A DNA stretch of 64,000 bases from Chrysogorgia sp. JL179-B06 (Eukaryota; Cnidaria; Anthozoa; Scleralcyonacea; Chrysogorgiidae), in NCBI GenBank assembly GCA_035772405.1, contig JAYKKM010000175.1:948501-1012500 (forward strand), read 5' to 3'. Below are positions 40,755 to 53,466 of the stretch, piece by piece. A program made the translations under genes and the position numbers. The notes beneath the pieces are model-generated. The model did not search any database, was not told the origin of the DNA, and saw nothing but the letters and a program-made list of their open reading frames with translations. Each line of letters opens with the position of its first letter. Within the stretch, counting starts at the first letter, position 1.

Positions 40755-43700
40755 ATGAATGATGAGATTCTAAAGTTAGTTCAGAACAATACTATGGCCG
40801 AGTTACGTGATATCGCCCGAGTATTTAATATCAAAGGATTCAGTACGAAGAGGAACAAGATGAAGCTGGCAACATTCTTGGTGGAACAACAAAAAATACT
40901 TGATGAACCTATTCCTCAAGGATTCAAAGAACCTGTAATGAAACCAACTCCATTCAAACCATCAACACCGACAGTGCAACCGAGAAGCTTTATTAGTAAG
41001 AAGATGAATGAGTGGCACGACTGGCTCGTGAGTTACACTCCAGAACCTGTGAAGAGACAAGTAACTAATGCTTACCAAACGTTCAAAGATAAGATTAACT
41101 CACTTTACAGAGAGACAGAAGTACAAAAACCGCGACTCGTGGAGAGTGCACTCAATGGATTCTCAAAGAACTTCGAGATAATCGTCACAGCTGGATTGGA
41201 CCCGAAAACATTCCTAGACCAGTCAAAAAGTCTAGTGCTCAACCTTTGGACTGATCAAATGAAGAAGGGAATTAAAAACTAAACTAATTCTCGAAACCAA
41301 GATGATCCGCGTAGCAAACGATATAGAGATTGAGTCTGAAGCACATTTTCACTCCTCTACAGAGATCATACTATCTGGTACAGACTTTTTGGAGATGTAC
41401 AACAAGATGGCTGGAAAAGTGGTAGAGAGCTTCTCCACTTACTTGACAAGAGGAAGTGGATGGAGACTTCTTCGAGTCGTAAAACTAAATATTCACATTG
41501 ATACATACACACCAATGGCAGGAAGCTCTCACATCCCCACTCCAAAAGCGTTGGTAAAGAAGAAAGCTATAGTCAACGTACAAAACAAAGACGACGAAGA
41601 GTGTTTCAAGTGGGCTATTACTTCCGCAAGAGCACTAAAGTAAAGACACCCAGAAAGACTAAGTGAAGAGTTAAGAAAAGAGTCTGTGAAGTTTGATTGG
41701 GAAGGTATTACATTTCCTACATCTTTACCAGATGTTAAAAAGTTCACAAAAAAGAATAAAATAAGTATAAATGTATTTGGTTACGAGGGAGGTATTGGTG
41801 TTTACCCAATTCTCATTCAAGGAAACTCAAAAGAACGTGATTAATCTTCTATACTTGAAAAATGAGGATACCTCTCACTACGTCTGGATTAAAAACATGA
41901 GTAGACTCATGTCTAGTACAAAAAGTAAACATCATGGTAAGATTCATTATTGTTTTAGATGTTTGAATAGTCTAAACTCAGTGAGAGCGTTGGAAATGCA
42001 TGAAGAACACTGTTCTAACGTTGAAAGTGTTAAATCTATAATGCCAAAAGCGGGTGAGGAGAGCAAGTTATCTTTTAGAAACTTCAACAAAACGCAAAAC
42101 GTACCATTCATAATCTATGCCGACTTTGAGTCATTCATCGAGAAGATTGACACTTGTAAGAACGATCCTACCAAGAGTAGCACCACCAAGTACCAACATC
42201 ATACACCAAGTGGATGGGCATTCCACCTCAAATGTTTCGATGATGAACTATATTGGGAAGAGCCTGTGAGAATGACTAAGAAAAACCCTGAGGATGACTT
42301 GGCTAAGTCATTCGTAGAAGAGCTAGAGAAAGCTACACTCAGAGCTTACAATAGGTTCAAGGAGACTGTACCGATGAAACTAAGCCCAGAGGAGGAAAAG
42401 AGTTTCAAGAGAAGTGAGAAATGTTGGTTGTGAGAGAAAGTCTTTGAAAACCCAAAGGACAACAAAGTTCGAGATCACTGTCATATGACAGGAAAGTTCA
42501 GAGGAGCTGCACATAACAGTTGTAATCTTAAATTTAAACTACCAAAGTTCGTTCCCGTGATCCTCCACAATCTCTCTGGGTATGACGCTCATTTGTTCAT
42601 AAAGAGTTTGGGTGTGGATGTTAGCTGCATTCCATGTAATGAGGAGAAATACATCTCCTTCAGCAAAAGTATTATAGTGGATAAATACACTGACAAGAAA
42701 GGTAAGGAGAAGAACATCACTAGAGAGATTAGGTTTCTAGATAGTTTTAAGTTCATGGCTTCTAGTCTAGATAAACTAGTTAAGAATCTATCTCCCGATA
42801 TGTTAGTAGCCACGAGAAAACAGTTTGAGGAATGTTTTGAGTTGGTTTCTAGGAAGGGTGTCTATCCCTATGACTACATGGATCAGCTAGAGAGACTAGA
42901 GGAAGAAAAACTTCCTCCTAAAGAGGAGTTCTATTCGAAACTAACTGACACTGACATCTCTGACTCAGACTACGAACACGCTCAAAAGGTTTGGAGTGCG
43001 TTTGGAATGAAGACTATGAGGGACTATCATGACTTGTATCTACTGACAGATGTGTTGCTATTGGAGGATGTGTTCGAAAACTTTAGGGGAGCTTGTATGA
43101 AAAACTATGGATTGGACGCAGCGTGGTACTATACATCTCCAGGACTTAGTTGGGACGCTTTGTTTAAAATAACAAAGATAGAGTTAGACTTGCCGAGAGA
43201 CGTTGATATGTCATTAATGTTTGAGAAGCAAGTTAGAGGTGGAGTCTCCACGATTACTAAGAGATACGCCAAGGCAAACAACAAGTATATGGGGTATGCG
43301 AAAAATTACGATCCAACGAAACCTAGTGTATACCTTCCATACCTAGACGCTAACAATCTGTATGGAGCGGCTATGAGTATGGAACTGCCAACGGGAGGGT
43401 TCATGTGGATGGACGAGGATGACCTAGAGAATTGGAACGATATGCCTTGTGTTCTAGAGGTGGATTTGGAATACCCAGAGGAATTGCATGACTTACATAA
43501 TGACTATCCTTTAGCCCCTGAGAGGTTGATGATCAACAAGGTCGAGAAGTTGGTTCCTAATTTGATGAATAAGACTAAGTACGTCATTAACCATGTAATC
43601 CTCAAGATGTATCTCAAGTATGGAATGAAACTCACTAAGATCCACAGAGGAATCACCTTTGAAGAGACAGATTGGATGAAATCCTATATAGATCTAAACA

Positions 43701-44557
43701 GTAGGTTGAGAACAGCGGCAACGAACCCATTCTTGAAGGACTTTCACAAGCGAATGAACAATAGTGTCTTTGGAAAGACAATGGAGAACGTTAGGAATAG
43801 GGTGGATATCAAACTGGTGACAGATGAGGTAGCAATGAGAAAACTAGTTGCTGCTAAGCCAAACTATAGTCATCGTACAATCTTTAGTTCAGGCTTGATC
43901 GCAGTACATATGAGGAAGACAAAAGTGAAACTATTCAAACCCGTCTATCTTGGAGCGTCTATTCTCGATCTATCTAAAACTGTTATGTATAAGTTTCACT
44001 ATGACTATATCAAACCGAAGTATGGAGAGGCTGCTAAGCTGTTGTTCACAGACACAGACAGTCTCATGTATGAGATAGAGACTGAGGACTTTTACAAGGA
44101 CATCAGTGGTGATGTGGAGAAGATGTTTGACACCTCTGACTACGCTGAAAACCATCCCTCTGGAATACCAACTGGACTGAACAAAAAGGTTATAGGACTA
44201 TTCAAGGATGAGAATGGTGGTGAGCCAGTCCTAGAGTTTGTTGGGTTGAGAGCTAAGTTGTATGCCTATAAGACTAACAGCTGCTCGGAGCAGAAGAAGT
44301 GTAAGGGAGTGAAGAAAGGGGTGGTTGCAAAGACGATTACCTTCGAAGACTACAAAGACTGTGTGACTACAGGAAAAAGTCAGATGAGAAGTATGAACAC
44401 TTTTAGGAGTAGAATGCACGAGATCTACACTGAGACTGTGAATAAGATAGCGCTAAGTGCGAACGATGATAAGCGACATATTTTACCAGACGGGATCAAA
44501 ACTTTGGCGATCGGACACAAAGATATTGAATCCGAGCTGAAGGGAGGGACTAACTGA
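40755..44557 (+). pseudogene. polB: Protein-primed family-B DNA polymerase, copy 2, broken
   Basis: Same gene as 18281-22079. Shared stops: TAA 41641-41643 and TGA 42431-42433. Private one-base insertions occur in A-runs near 41276 and 41833. The C-terminal 690 codons (42485-44557) are uninterrupted and contain Exo II, Exo III and all three polymerase motifs. There is one extra Ala codon near 43853 compared with copy 1. Confidence 0.93.
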
Positions 44558-44788
44558 AGGAAGGGACGACCGATCATTTTGGACGACCGATGATTTTGAG
44601 CGAGCAGCCATCTTGAATAAATTTTCAAAATGAAATATTCTGAAAATTGGGATGAGTGTCCGATGTTTGAGAGGGTGGCCATCTTGAATAAATTTTCAAA
44701 AAAATGAAATATTCTGAAAATTGGGATGAGTGTCCGATGACGCCATCTTGGAAATTTGGATGAATGAGGTGGTCATCTTGGAGCTGAA

Positions 44789-45056
44789 TGGAACGACCCG
44801 ACCGGAAGCGAGGTACGAGCTGAAGGAAGGGACCAAGCGAAGGGAGGGACTAGCTGAAGCGAGCAGCAGTCATTTTGAATACATTTTCAAAATGAAATAT
44901 TCTGAAAATTGGGATGAGTGAGCGATGTTTGAGAGGGTGGCCATCTTGGATTTTGGATGAGTGTCCGATGACGCCATCTTGGAATACTGACCCAGTGGAA
45001 TAGGTTTTAACAGTAGTTACCTAGAGGTGGGGTAGAACTCTCATATTTCTACTACT
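44789..45056 (-). repeat. Right terminal inverted repeat, element I copy 2
   Basis: 268 bp, ends CTACTACT, followed by the CTAATA duplication at 45057-45062. Confidence 0.92.
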
Positions 45057-48051
45057 CTAATATAACTTTTTACCGAATATAACAAAAAATTTCAAAAATT
45101 AAGCAATCATATTCTACCTTGAGAGAGTTTGATCTATCAAGTAGTGGTTCAGAGCCCTCCCTAAATTTAGCACACATATCGCCCAGGGTTTAAAATATTT
45201 CCAAATCGTCTGTTCGTTGAGGCGGTTCAACCGCGGTTATCTATTTAAAACAAACAGCTGTTTGTTTGCTTGCGTGTGAAGACCAAACCGTTTTTGCGCG
45301 AGCTTGAAAAACCAACGTTAAAAATCTCGCTATAGATAATCCGGTATTCACTAAATATTATTTAGATGGCGAAAACGATACTTGGAGTTTCTCAGATTAC
45401 AATAGAAGAACACTTTACCGACCACTTTGAGAAGTATCGAGTTTAAATATTGACTGGTCACGTGGTACAAATCTAGCTCTTTGTTTGGACAATTTATAGT
45501 TGAGGTATAATATGTAAGAGATAAATCCCGAGAACGAACGTTCGAGTGATTTATCTGACTTTTTTTTTCTTTTTTTTTCTGACTTATTTATTTTAAGTAG
45601 TTTTAAGTCAGCACTTAAGACTTTTCTTGTTTAAAATTAATAGTTTTTTTGTTCATAGTGGTAATATATGTAGTAGGCTTTATCTTATAATGAAACTGTA
45701 ATTAGTTTAATAAGCAACATTAAGAATATATTGTTGTAAGAGCATTGAGACTATTGTATAATGCTCCTAATACGTCTTTATTATTATTATTATTATTTGT
45801 TCAGCTGAAGATATTTGTTATTTTAATATCTGTTCATGATGAGAATGGAGAAAAATTTGCGACGGGAGAAATTTCGTTTAAGCAAAATAATACAAATAAC
45901 ATGGTGCCTGATAAATTTCAAAATTTTTTTTTTTAAACTTAAGTGATCGCAAGTGATTGGTTTCAGTATAAGTGCCAGTTGGTAGAGCTCATGCACAAGT
46001 TGTTACCAAAAATGGAAGTAACGTTTTCTGTACTTGACATCTTAGAGTTTGTAAGTATGCTAATTCGGTTATTGCATAGTTATTGGTTCATCTACCCTAA
46101 AGCTAAGAGTTGTCTGGTTTATTATCAGAATTTGTATTAATTATCTTAGTATTACAGTATTAATTATCTTAACCACCACTTGAGTCTTGGTTGAGTATTA
46201 ATTATCTGAACCGCCACTTGAGTTGGTAAATGAAAATGTTGATAATTTTCAACTTGAAAGTTGAAATGGTGTTTCCTGATTAATAATACTAGCGGTATAT
46301 CGAGAATATTTAAGATTTGCAAACCTTTGCCGCGGATGTGCCTATGGATGCAGAAATTTGTCCGTGTTTTATATTCAAGGATGTTAACACATCTTGTTTA
46401 ATTGTATTTGTTACTGAATGTGATGTACTCCAACACAACTCTGATCTCAACTCTGATCTTGTTCCTGTTTGTTAACGAGTGATTAACTCTAAATTACAAA
46501 ACTATGCATACAGTCTAACAATTAACACTGCAAACTTTCCCGTTATAGCATTCACAAACTCTGTTTCTTCCATGCCATACATAAAGTCTCGAAACTGATT
46601 GAAAATGCATGACTTTATTTTGTATTTAACGTCTTGTACCGAATATAACAAAGAGGTCAAAAATTAATCAATCGTATATATTCTGCCTTGAAAGAGTATG
46701 ATCTATATGAAGAGCATAGATAGCCCAGACACAAATTGCGGGTATGAATAGATACCTAGTTATATTACTAGGAGTTCTTATCAGAAGTGAAATGCTGCCT
46801 CTAGACTGACACAGGAGCAGTGGGTACGAGGTTGGAGCAGTGTTCAGTATCAGGCATGCCAGCAGAATGATGCTAGAGATTTTCTAGAGCACAGAGGATC
46901 AAATAAATAGAATATAGAATCTAAACCAACGTATCAAGCTAAAGCGATCATATAGCCTTATTAATAACATACGGTAATCATATATGGCGCGTTTATAATG
47001 TCAAAATTCAATGTGACCATTTGAACGCCATACACCTAATTCGAACAACATTTACTCGAAAGAGCAAGCCTCATGAAGTTATAATATAGCATTGAAATAT
47101 TAAAATAACATACAATAATCATATGACGCGTTTATAATGTCAAAATTCAATGTGACCATTGAGCAAGCCTCGCGAAGTTATAAATTTTCCATTCAAGCAA
47201 CATTCTTGCCAAATCGAACTTCACGTTTGTAATATTTGCTGAATTGAGCCGAGTTATCTGGCGGTCGTGCGGTCATATTTCAAATCGAACAAACGAACGG
47301 GAATTAAAATAACATACGTAAATCATGCGGGAATATCACCGTTGTCAAAAACATTGAGCTCGATAACAATATAAACCACGTAATATCAAGGCGATCATAT
47401 AGCCATTATAGCCTTCAAAGGCAGCAACCTCGTACCCAGGGTCTTCTCAGTGCCCGGAGAGGGAGCGCCCGGGATGGGAGGGGAGTGGAGCGAGGGAAGA
47501 GAAGACCCTGGTAAAGGCTGGTCACATGACTCCAAGGATATTGGATTATTTTGTAACCTGGCTTATTCTCGCTTATATCATCCGGGGGGCCGGATCGCTG
47601 TGAAAACATACCACAAATTAACTTTTATTCAGTATATAGATAATTTTAAAAGATTACAATTTGTTGGAAAGACAGTACGGAATGCAGATGGTGGATTACT
47701 TCAAAAAATACGTTGATTTACTGGACATTTGTTGCTGTCATAAGATAAACATAATCAACGCCAGAACAGTTCGAAATTACAGTCTGACTATGACTATGAT
47801 TTTAAATATTAAAAGTGTTGAAAGCATTTATAGGGATTTCAGATTTCTGGTGTGGTTTCTGTCTCGACGTTTTATATTCAAACTGCATATTTCTAGATCT
47901 GCTACAGGTACTTTAATTCGAACAGTATATTGACCATTGGAGATGTTATTTTTGTAGTTATTTATAGTCAAATACAAATTAAAACTGTTGTTTATTTATA
48001 GTGTTTTGAGTTTTTATTACCTTATTGAACATATTATATGGCCAACACGAT

Positions 48052-48403
48052 CTCTTCCTTAAATTAACTATTATCCTTAATTTACAAATCGCTCTAAATT
48101 AAGGATAATGGTTAATTTAGCGGCGATCGTGAGAGTCGCGCATGCGTATGTTAGTCAATTACTATCCCACAAGCTTGGTATCTCTATCTTGTTGATAAGT
48201 TCAGCAAGCCAAGTAGGGAGTGCATGCGTCGGGGGCTAGGGATGGAGAAAGTTTTGCCGGGGTGTTAGGTTAGAAAACCCATTAGAGGAGGGTTAGCGTT
48301 AGGATCTTTGTTGTGTTGGGGTTGGGTTCTAACATTAGATGAACCATTATCCTTAATTTAGAGCGATTTGTAAATTAAGGATAATAGTTAATTTAAGGAA
48401 GAG
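48052..48403. repeat. Inverted-repeat element (MITE-like), copy C
   Basis: Third tandem copy of the element at 3060-3412. It is one G shorter in the interior run (GTAGGGAGTG instead of GTAGGGGAGTG). Confidence 0.8.
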
Positions 48404-48607
48404 ACCGGGTTGGCCTGGTCCATGCGCAGTTTGGCTGCTATTTCTCACACCCCCGGAAATGGACAAACAACAGACTCGAACCGAATCGAAATTTGCTCGA
48501 ATATACATAGCTCGGCAAAGAGACTGAGCAAGAGTTACGAACTGGTCACCCAAGATTTGTCAAAAATAGTGTGCTGCCTCCCTGCGGGAAGGCAGCAACT
48601 ATTATAG

Positions 48608-49141
48608 TTATAATTCATTTATTTACCGCATAAAAATGCATACTGTTAGCCTGTAATTGTTCATATCCTCTTTCATAACATCAATATATGCTATATGACT
48701 TGTTTGTAGACCATAAAGCTTAGCAGTATTTCAAAATCTTCATCAAATACACTGCTACTCTATACATTACCCCTCTGCGGTGTTCACCTCGCTTAACCCT
48801 TGGTTAAACATTGTTATATTACTTTTTTTACCGTAAAATATACAGGAAAATCAAATTTACTCCCTACTTAATATACCATGTAAGAGGGAAAATTCACACA
48901 TATACTTACGATTAGACGACTTTAAATCACATTTAAAATTATCCGACGGTTTAAGCGAGGTGAACACCGCAGGGGGTAATGTAGAATAGCAGTGTATTTG
49001 ATGAAGATTTTGAAACACTGCTTATATATACCTTTATGGTCTATAAACAAGTCATATAGAATATATTGATGTTATGAAAGAGGATATGAACAACTACAGG
49101 CTAACAGTATGCATTTGATGTGGTAAATAAATGAATTATAA
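48608..49141. repeat. Long imperfect fold-back repeat, copy C
   Basis: Third tandem copy of 3617-4149, with a one-base T-run difference. Confidence 0.8.
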
Positions 49142-50772
49142 AGAATAGATCTACTGCATGTCTGTATATATATTGTATACTGTATATATGTATATAGGCC
49201 TATATATATTAAGACGTGTCTCTCAAAGTCTCCTGGATTTTACAATTCTTCTGATTATTTTTGATTCAAGCGATTATCCAATTGCGAAGAATCAGAAAAC
49301 CGTCTTCTGTTCTAATCGAACGAACGAATTTTATGTTGGAAAATTCGTTTCATTTGCTAAATTCGTTATAAAATATGTTGGAAAATTCGTTTCATTTGCC
49401 CAGCTGGCAAGGTATTTGGTCCTGTAATTTTGAGAAACCGGCTGCTTCTTCTTCCCTCGTTTCCATCTCTACGAAGACTATAGTTACAAGTAAAAGGAAA
49501 TTTCTTCATTCATAAATCAAGTACACCTCAAATGGGATCTCAACCTTCAATCCACAGATAATGCAGATGGAGTTGTTTATAACATCTTCCAGGTAATGGC
49601 ATTAAGAACGGACAATGGAATGTGAATAATTTAACAGATACCAAACTCGAGCAAATAAAAATCCTACTAATATCAATCCAACCTCGTTCCCAGGGCCTTA
49701 TCTCCGCTCCCCGCCCGCCCCCACGCTCGCTGCGAAAAGACCCGGCACAGGCTGGTCACGTGTCACCAACTTTTTAGTGATAACAAAAAATTTGTGGGAG
49801 GGGAGGTTGTCCTGGTGCAGCAACTGGCAGTGGCATGTAATGGCCACTGATACGAAGAAGTTTTATCCTGTGATGGAATCGATTTTTCGTTCTATCGACT
49901 CTGCGAATCCCTTGAGGACTCCACATACTGCAAGAACGCGGTTATATTAGTTGAAAACGTTCATGACAACGTACTTCATCAAAACAAAGCGCTTCCTGAA
50001 CTCGTCTGTCGTCCTTGCGAAAGAAAAGTGAAGAACGCTTCAAATTTAAAGAAAATTACTAGAATTTAAAACAGTTACTAGTTTCCGTCCCAACCATTTA
50101 TGGGTAAAGAAAATCTTTTACCCAACCCAAGAAGAAAAAGGTTAGATAAAGCCCAATTCCCAGCATATCGTCGATACAAGATTTAATACTGTAACTTTCA
50201 GATTATTATCTCCCTATACAGAGCAGGAATCCAAGGAAAAAAGGAGGAATATAATACCAATTTTAAATGATGAACTCTTAATTTATTATGTAAATAGTCA
50301 TGAAAATTTTGCTACCCTACCCTTCAGAGAAGTAATTGTTTTTACTCAACCATTTAGGTCTTAGAATTTTCAGTTACCTAACCATTTTCTCTTCGGCCCC
50401 CACCACGGCCAGAGATATAATAGAGATGTCATTAAAACTATCTTCAAGCATTTTCAAATTTCCAATGAAGTCTGTTATAATTTCAATTAGTCCATAAGTA
50501 ATCATGTAAACATTTATTTGGGTAAAATATCAATAAAAATACAGTAATGCATCACAGCAAAGGATTAACAAAATACAATTTGCAGTCAAGCTACACAGGT
50601 AAACAACAATGTCATGTATCCTGTTTTTAACTAAGAAAATTCAGTTCCTTTAAATAGGAAGGTTCAGTTCCTTCACTTCAGTTCCTTTTAATTAATATAG
50701 GTCCTTTAATTACTAATAACAATAACATAAAGTCTTTTAAAATGTTTCATTGAAACTCTCTTCAAGCATTGT

Positions 50773-51720
50773 TCAAATTTCCAATTTGTTTAATTTTTCA
50801 ATGAAGGTTTTGATTGCTTTGCCAATGTCATCAGCTGAGTCTTCTTGAGGGAAGTGGTTTCCTTTAATTTTAACAACAGAAGTATTTGGAAATTCCAAAG
50901 CACCTTTCTTAATGGCCTTGGTAAAGTAACCAGGATCTGCCTCGAAGAACAATTCTGGAAGATCAACAGTGGACTTGAGGCATTTGTTGAAATCTCTAAC
51001 AATTTTAAGGACATCTTCTCGACCTCCATCGACGAGTGGAATTTCCCGAGGCCATGTCAGGATGGGTCGACGGCATTCACCCCCTTTCTTGTAAGGATCC
51101 AGATAGGCATTCATTTCTTCTGGTTCCAACTTTCGCATGATATTCTGCGGTAGTATTGTTTCTAAGAAAAAGTTGTTTTCCATTACCAACTCTTCGCCTC
51201 CGTCCGACATTATTGTTTTCATTTTTTCGCCGATATCTGGCCAGTCTTTCCATGTTGTTATGACATCTACAACGCTTTCCATATGCACCAGTGCCTTTAT
51301 GCGGTCATTATTCAAGCGACACCAGTGAAATGCCAACGCTGATCCCCAGTCGTGGCACACAATCACCACCTTCTCTGGTAGATCCAGTAACTCTAACCAG
51401 GCAGAGAAGTACTTGTAATGGTCTACCAACCTGTAGGACTTGTTACCCGATTTCCCTGACTCGCCCATGCCAAAAATGAGATCGAGCGCAATACAGCGGG
51501 CCTGTGATCGCAAATGAGGAATAATATTCCTCCAGAGATAAGAGGATGTTGCGTTGCCATGCAAAAAGAGAATTACCTCATCGGAATTTTTTTCTGAATC
51601 GAAGTAACACATGTAGGTATCTAGAACTTTGATTTTCTTGCATTGTCCGAACCACTGCGGTCCTGTAATCATATCAGTTCGCTTCGGATTTAATTCGGAG
51701 TCAGTTGTGCAGCACGTCAT
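50773..51720 (-). CDS. Renilla-type luciferase-like alpha/beta hydrolase, copy C, intact
   Basis: A 315-residue single-exon protein, close to the 311 residues of Renilla luciferase, to which it aligns end to end at what I judge to be over half identity. The haloalkane-dehalogenase triad is complete: nucleophile Asp124 (HDWG), acid Glu148 (HMESVVDV) and His289 (GNHFPQED). The oxyanion/halide residues Asn56 (HGNATSS) and Trp125 are present. One extra residue lies in DLIFGMGESGKSG compared with Renilla. In cnidarians such enzymes oxidise coelenterazine with light emission, whereas relatives in other animals may keep only hydrolase activity, so the substrate here is uncertain. No signal peptide is seen. 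Copy C has several amino-acid differences from copies A and B (for example positions 35, 142 and 212). It is the only intact copy in the array. Confidence 0.93.
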   Translation of the reverse strand: MTCCTTDSELNPKRTDMITGPQWFGQCKKIKVLDTYMCYFDSEKNSDEVILFLHGNATSSYLWRNIIPHLRSQARCIALDLIFGMGESGKSGNKSYRLVDHYKYFSAWLELLDLPEKVVIVCHDWGSALAFHWCRLNNDRIKALVHMESVVDVITTWKDWPDIGEKMKTIMSDGGEELVMENNFFLETILPQNIMRKLEPEEMNAYLDPYKKGGECRRPILTWPREIPLVDGGREDVLKIVRDFNKCLKSTVDLPELFFEADPGYFTKAIKKGALEFPNTSVVKIKGNHFPQEDSADDIGKAIKTFIEKLNKLEI

Positions 51721-51775
51721 GATTTCTGTTAGGACTTGTGGTCTCTACTGAATGATAGCTGTGCAAGTGATTGGT

Positions 51776-51783
51776 TTTAATAG
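51776..51783 (-). promoter_or_regulatory. Altered TATA-like box of luciferase copy C
   Basis: The minus strand reads ACTATTAAAA here, whereas copies A and B read ACTATAAAA at the same place. The initiator-like and CCAAT sequences are unchanged. The extra base may weaken the box or may be a sequencing error. Confidence 0.4.
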
Positions 51784-53249
51784 TATAAATTCTGTGAGAT
51801 CTTGGCGGATGTGCATATGTCTCTCCCAAAAATGGAAATAACCCTTGCTGCGTGTGACTTCGCATTTCCTAGATTGGTTTACGTCAGAATTTGACATGTT
51901 TTGAGATTTGGTTGACCTTGCTTTATATTACGGTTAATTAGGATTGGAAATAAGATTAGACTAACTGTTCTTCGAAATGGGACGGTTCGTTTTCCAATTA
52001 GCTTGAGATTTTTCCATTTTCCAATTAAAGCTTGAGTAACAAACAATTTACTATTTTGAAGTAATCATGCGTATAATACAGGAATATCTTATTTAGCATT
52101 ACGTATATGTCGCACGTACGTAACATACGTAATACGGAAAAAGTACACAACATACGTAAATACACAACATACGTAAATAGTACACAACGTACCCTTCGCT
52201 CTCCCATCTGAGTTCTGGAAGCTCAGAATAATTTACCCTGATGCTAACATCAGGGTAGATTATTATACATAGATACATAGATAATATTACAGGCCTACCA
52301 ACCTTAATAAACAGAAGGGATACTTTATGTGATAAATTATTTTGCTCGATTGCAAACAACAATCAACATAAGCTTGCTAATTTACTACCACCGCTTCGTT
52401 CGAATAATTATAATCTTAAATCTTTATCTAAATATAAATTACTATCAATGAAGACGAATAGATTTAGGGATTCGTTTGTTATAATGCTAATTAGTATAAT
52501 GTCTAATGAAAGATGGTACATTGGCATTGCAGAACTAACGTAATAGTTGTAGAAGTAGAATGACGAGGCATGGGTTATGGTTTATCTGGAAAAACTTATT
52601 TAGCAGTCGAATGACTCACACGTATATAACTGCTTATTTAACACTGAACAACACTGTACTTTATTGAATGATCAAGCTATATTATATACATGGGTAATTC
52701 ATACCGATAGGGCATGCTAGAATATACAGTATGATGAATATTCTACGGAAATCTAGGGCACGGTTTCTTAAAACGTGACGTGTATAACTAAAACTGCGTA
52801 ACAGTGTTAAAGCTGAAGTGGATAATTGATAATTTTTAGTAATTTGAAATGACATTTCCTGAAGGTTTTCTGGTTCTTGTTTACCACAATTGGCCCATGG
52901 GTGTAGATATTTGTCAATAGCAGTGGTTTTGAAAGCAGTCAATCTTGATTAACTGTATCAAAGTAGCCTCCCATGCTCAGAGTACAGATGCATGCCATGA
53001 AACTTGTTGTGAGGTTTAAACAATCAGTCACATCTGCCCTGTATACTTTTATAGATAGTAATTCTTCACTCATGGTTGCCAGTGAAATCAAGGATTATGT
53101 TCAAGATCTTACTGTTGATTACTTTCAAAGCTTTACATGACTGCAAGCACTTATTAAGTTATTTACTGACTTGATATATAACCCTATTTGCACTTCAAGA
53201 TCATCTATAACCGAAATCTGCTTTTTGTGCCAAAAACGAATTGATTGTT

Positions 53250-53466
53250 AGTAGTATAGAAAGTGGGGCTACCGGCGCATTTTTCCATTTTTCATGTCTC
53301 AACTTTTTTCTCTGATTAACGCAGCACTTTTTTCGTTTTTAGATTCCACATATAATTTTCAAGCAAATATGTGGAACCAAAAAACGGAAAAAGTGCTGCG
53401 TTCTCCAGAGAAGTTGAGACATTCAAATGGAAAAAGTTCGCCGTTAGCCCCACTTTCGAGACTACT
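53250..53466. repeat. 217-bp fold-back repeat at element II left end
   Basis: Two arms of about 100 bp are imperfect reverse complements: AGTAGTATAGAAAGTGGGGC at one end and GCCCCACTTTCGAGACTACT at the other, meeting at CCACATAT...ATATGTGG. The outer 20 bases are shared with the fold-back at 54454-54622. It could be a MITE-like derivative of the element ends or a head-to-head terminal repeat. Confidence 0.8.

Larger units (their letters stand above)
31779..45056. mobile_element. Element I copy 2: Polinton/Maverick-like virus-like element
   Basis: 13,278 bp, gene for gene the same as copy 1 and nearly identical in sequence. It differs by a 35-bp deletion at the start of the SAP/NUMOD1 gene, a 3-bp insertion in PolB near 43853 (one extra Ala), a few substitutions and homopolymer indels. 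Combining the two copies shows which breaks are inherited and which are private. Confidence 0.9.
1..53249. repeat. 22.5-kb tandem array, 2.4 units visible
   Basis: Unit starts are 1, 22513 and 44991 (unit lengths 22512 and 22478). Each unit is about 9.2 kb of host DNA with a luciferase-like gene followed by a 13.3-kb Polinton-like element. The copies are almost identical. They differ by scattered single-base indels, a 35-bp deletion in the second element (at about 40302), a 31-bp insertion in the third host copy (about 52689) and a few substitutions. The third unit stops at 53249, where element II begins. Identical target duplications on both sides of every element fit one insertion followed by amplification of a block containing it. 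Confidence 0.93.
45063..53249. other. Host segment, third copy, truncated
   Basis: Tandem copy of 73-8239. It holds the intact luciferase-like gene, the two inverted repeats and a private 31-base insertion near 52689, containing CATGGGTAATTCATACCG, not found in the other copies. It ends at 53249 within TTGATTGTT, where element II starts. Confidence 0.85.
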
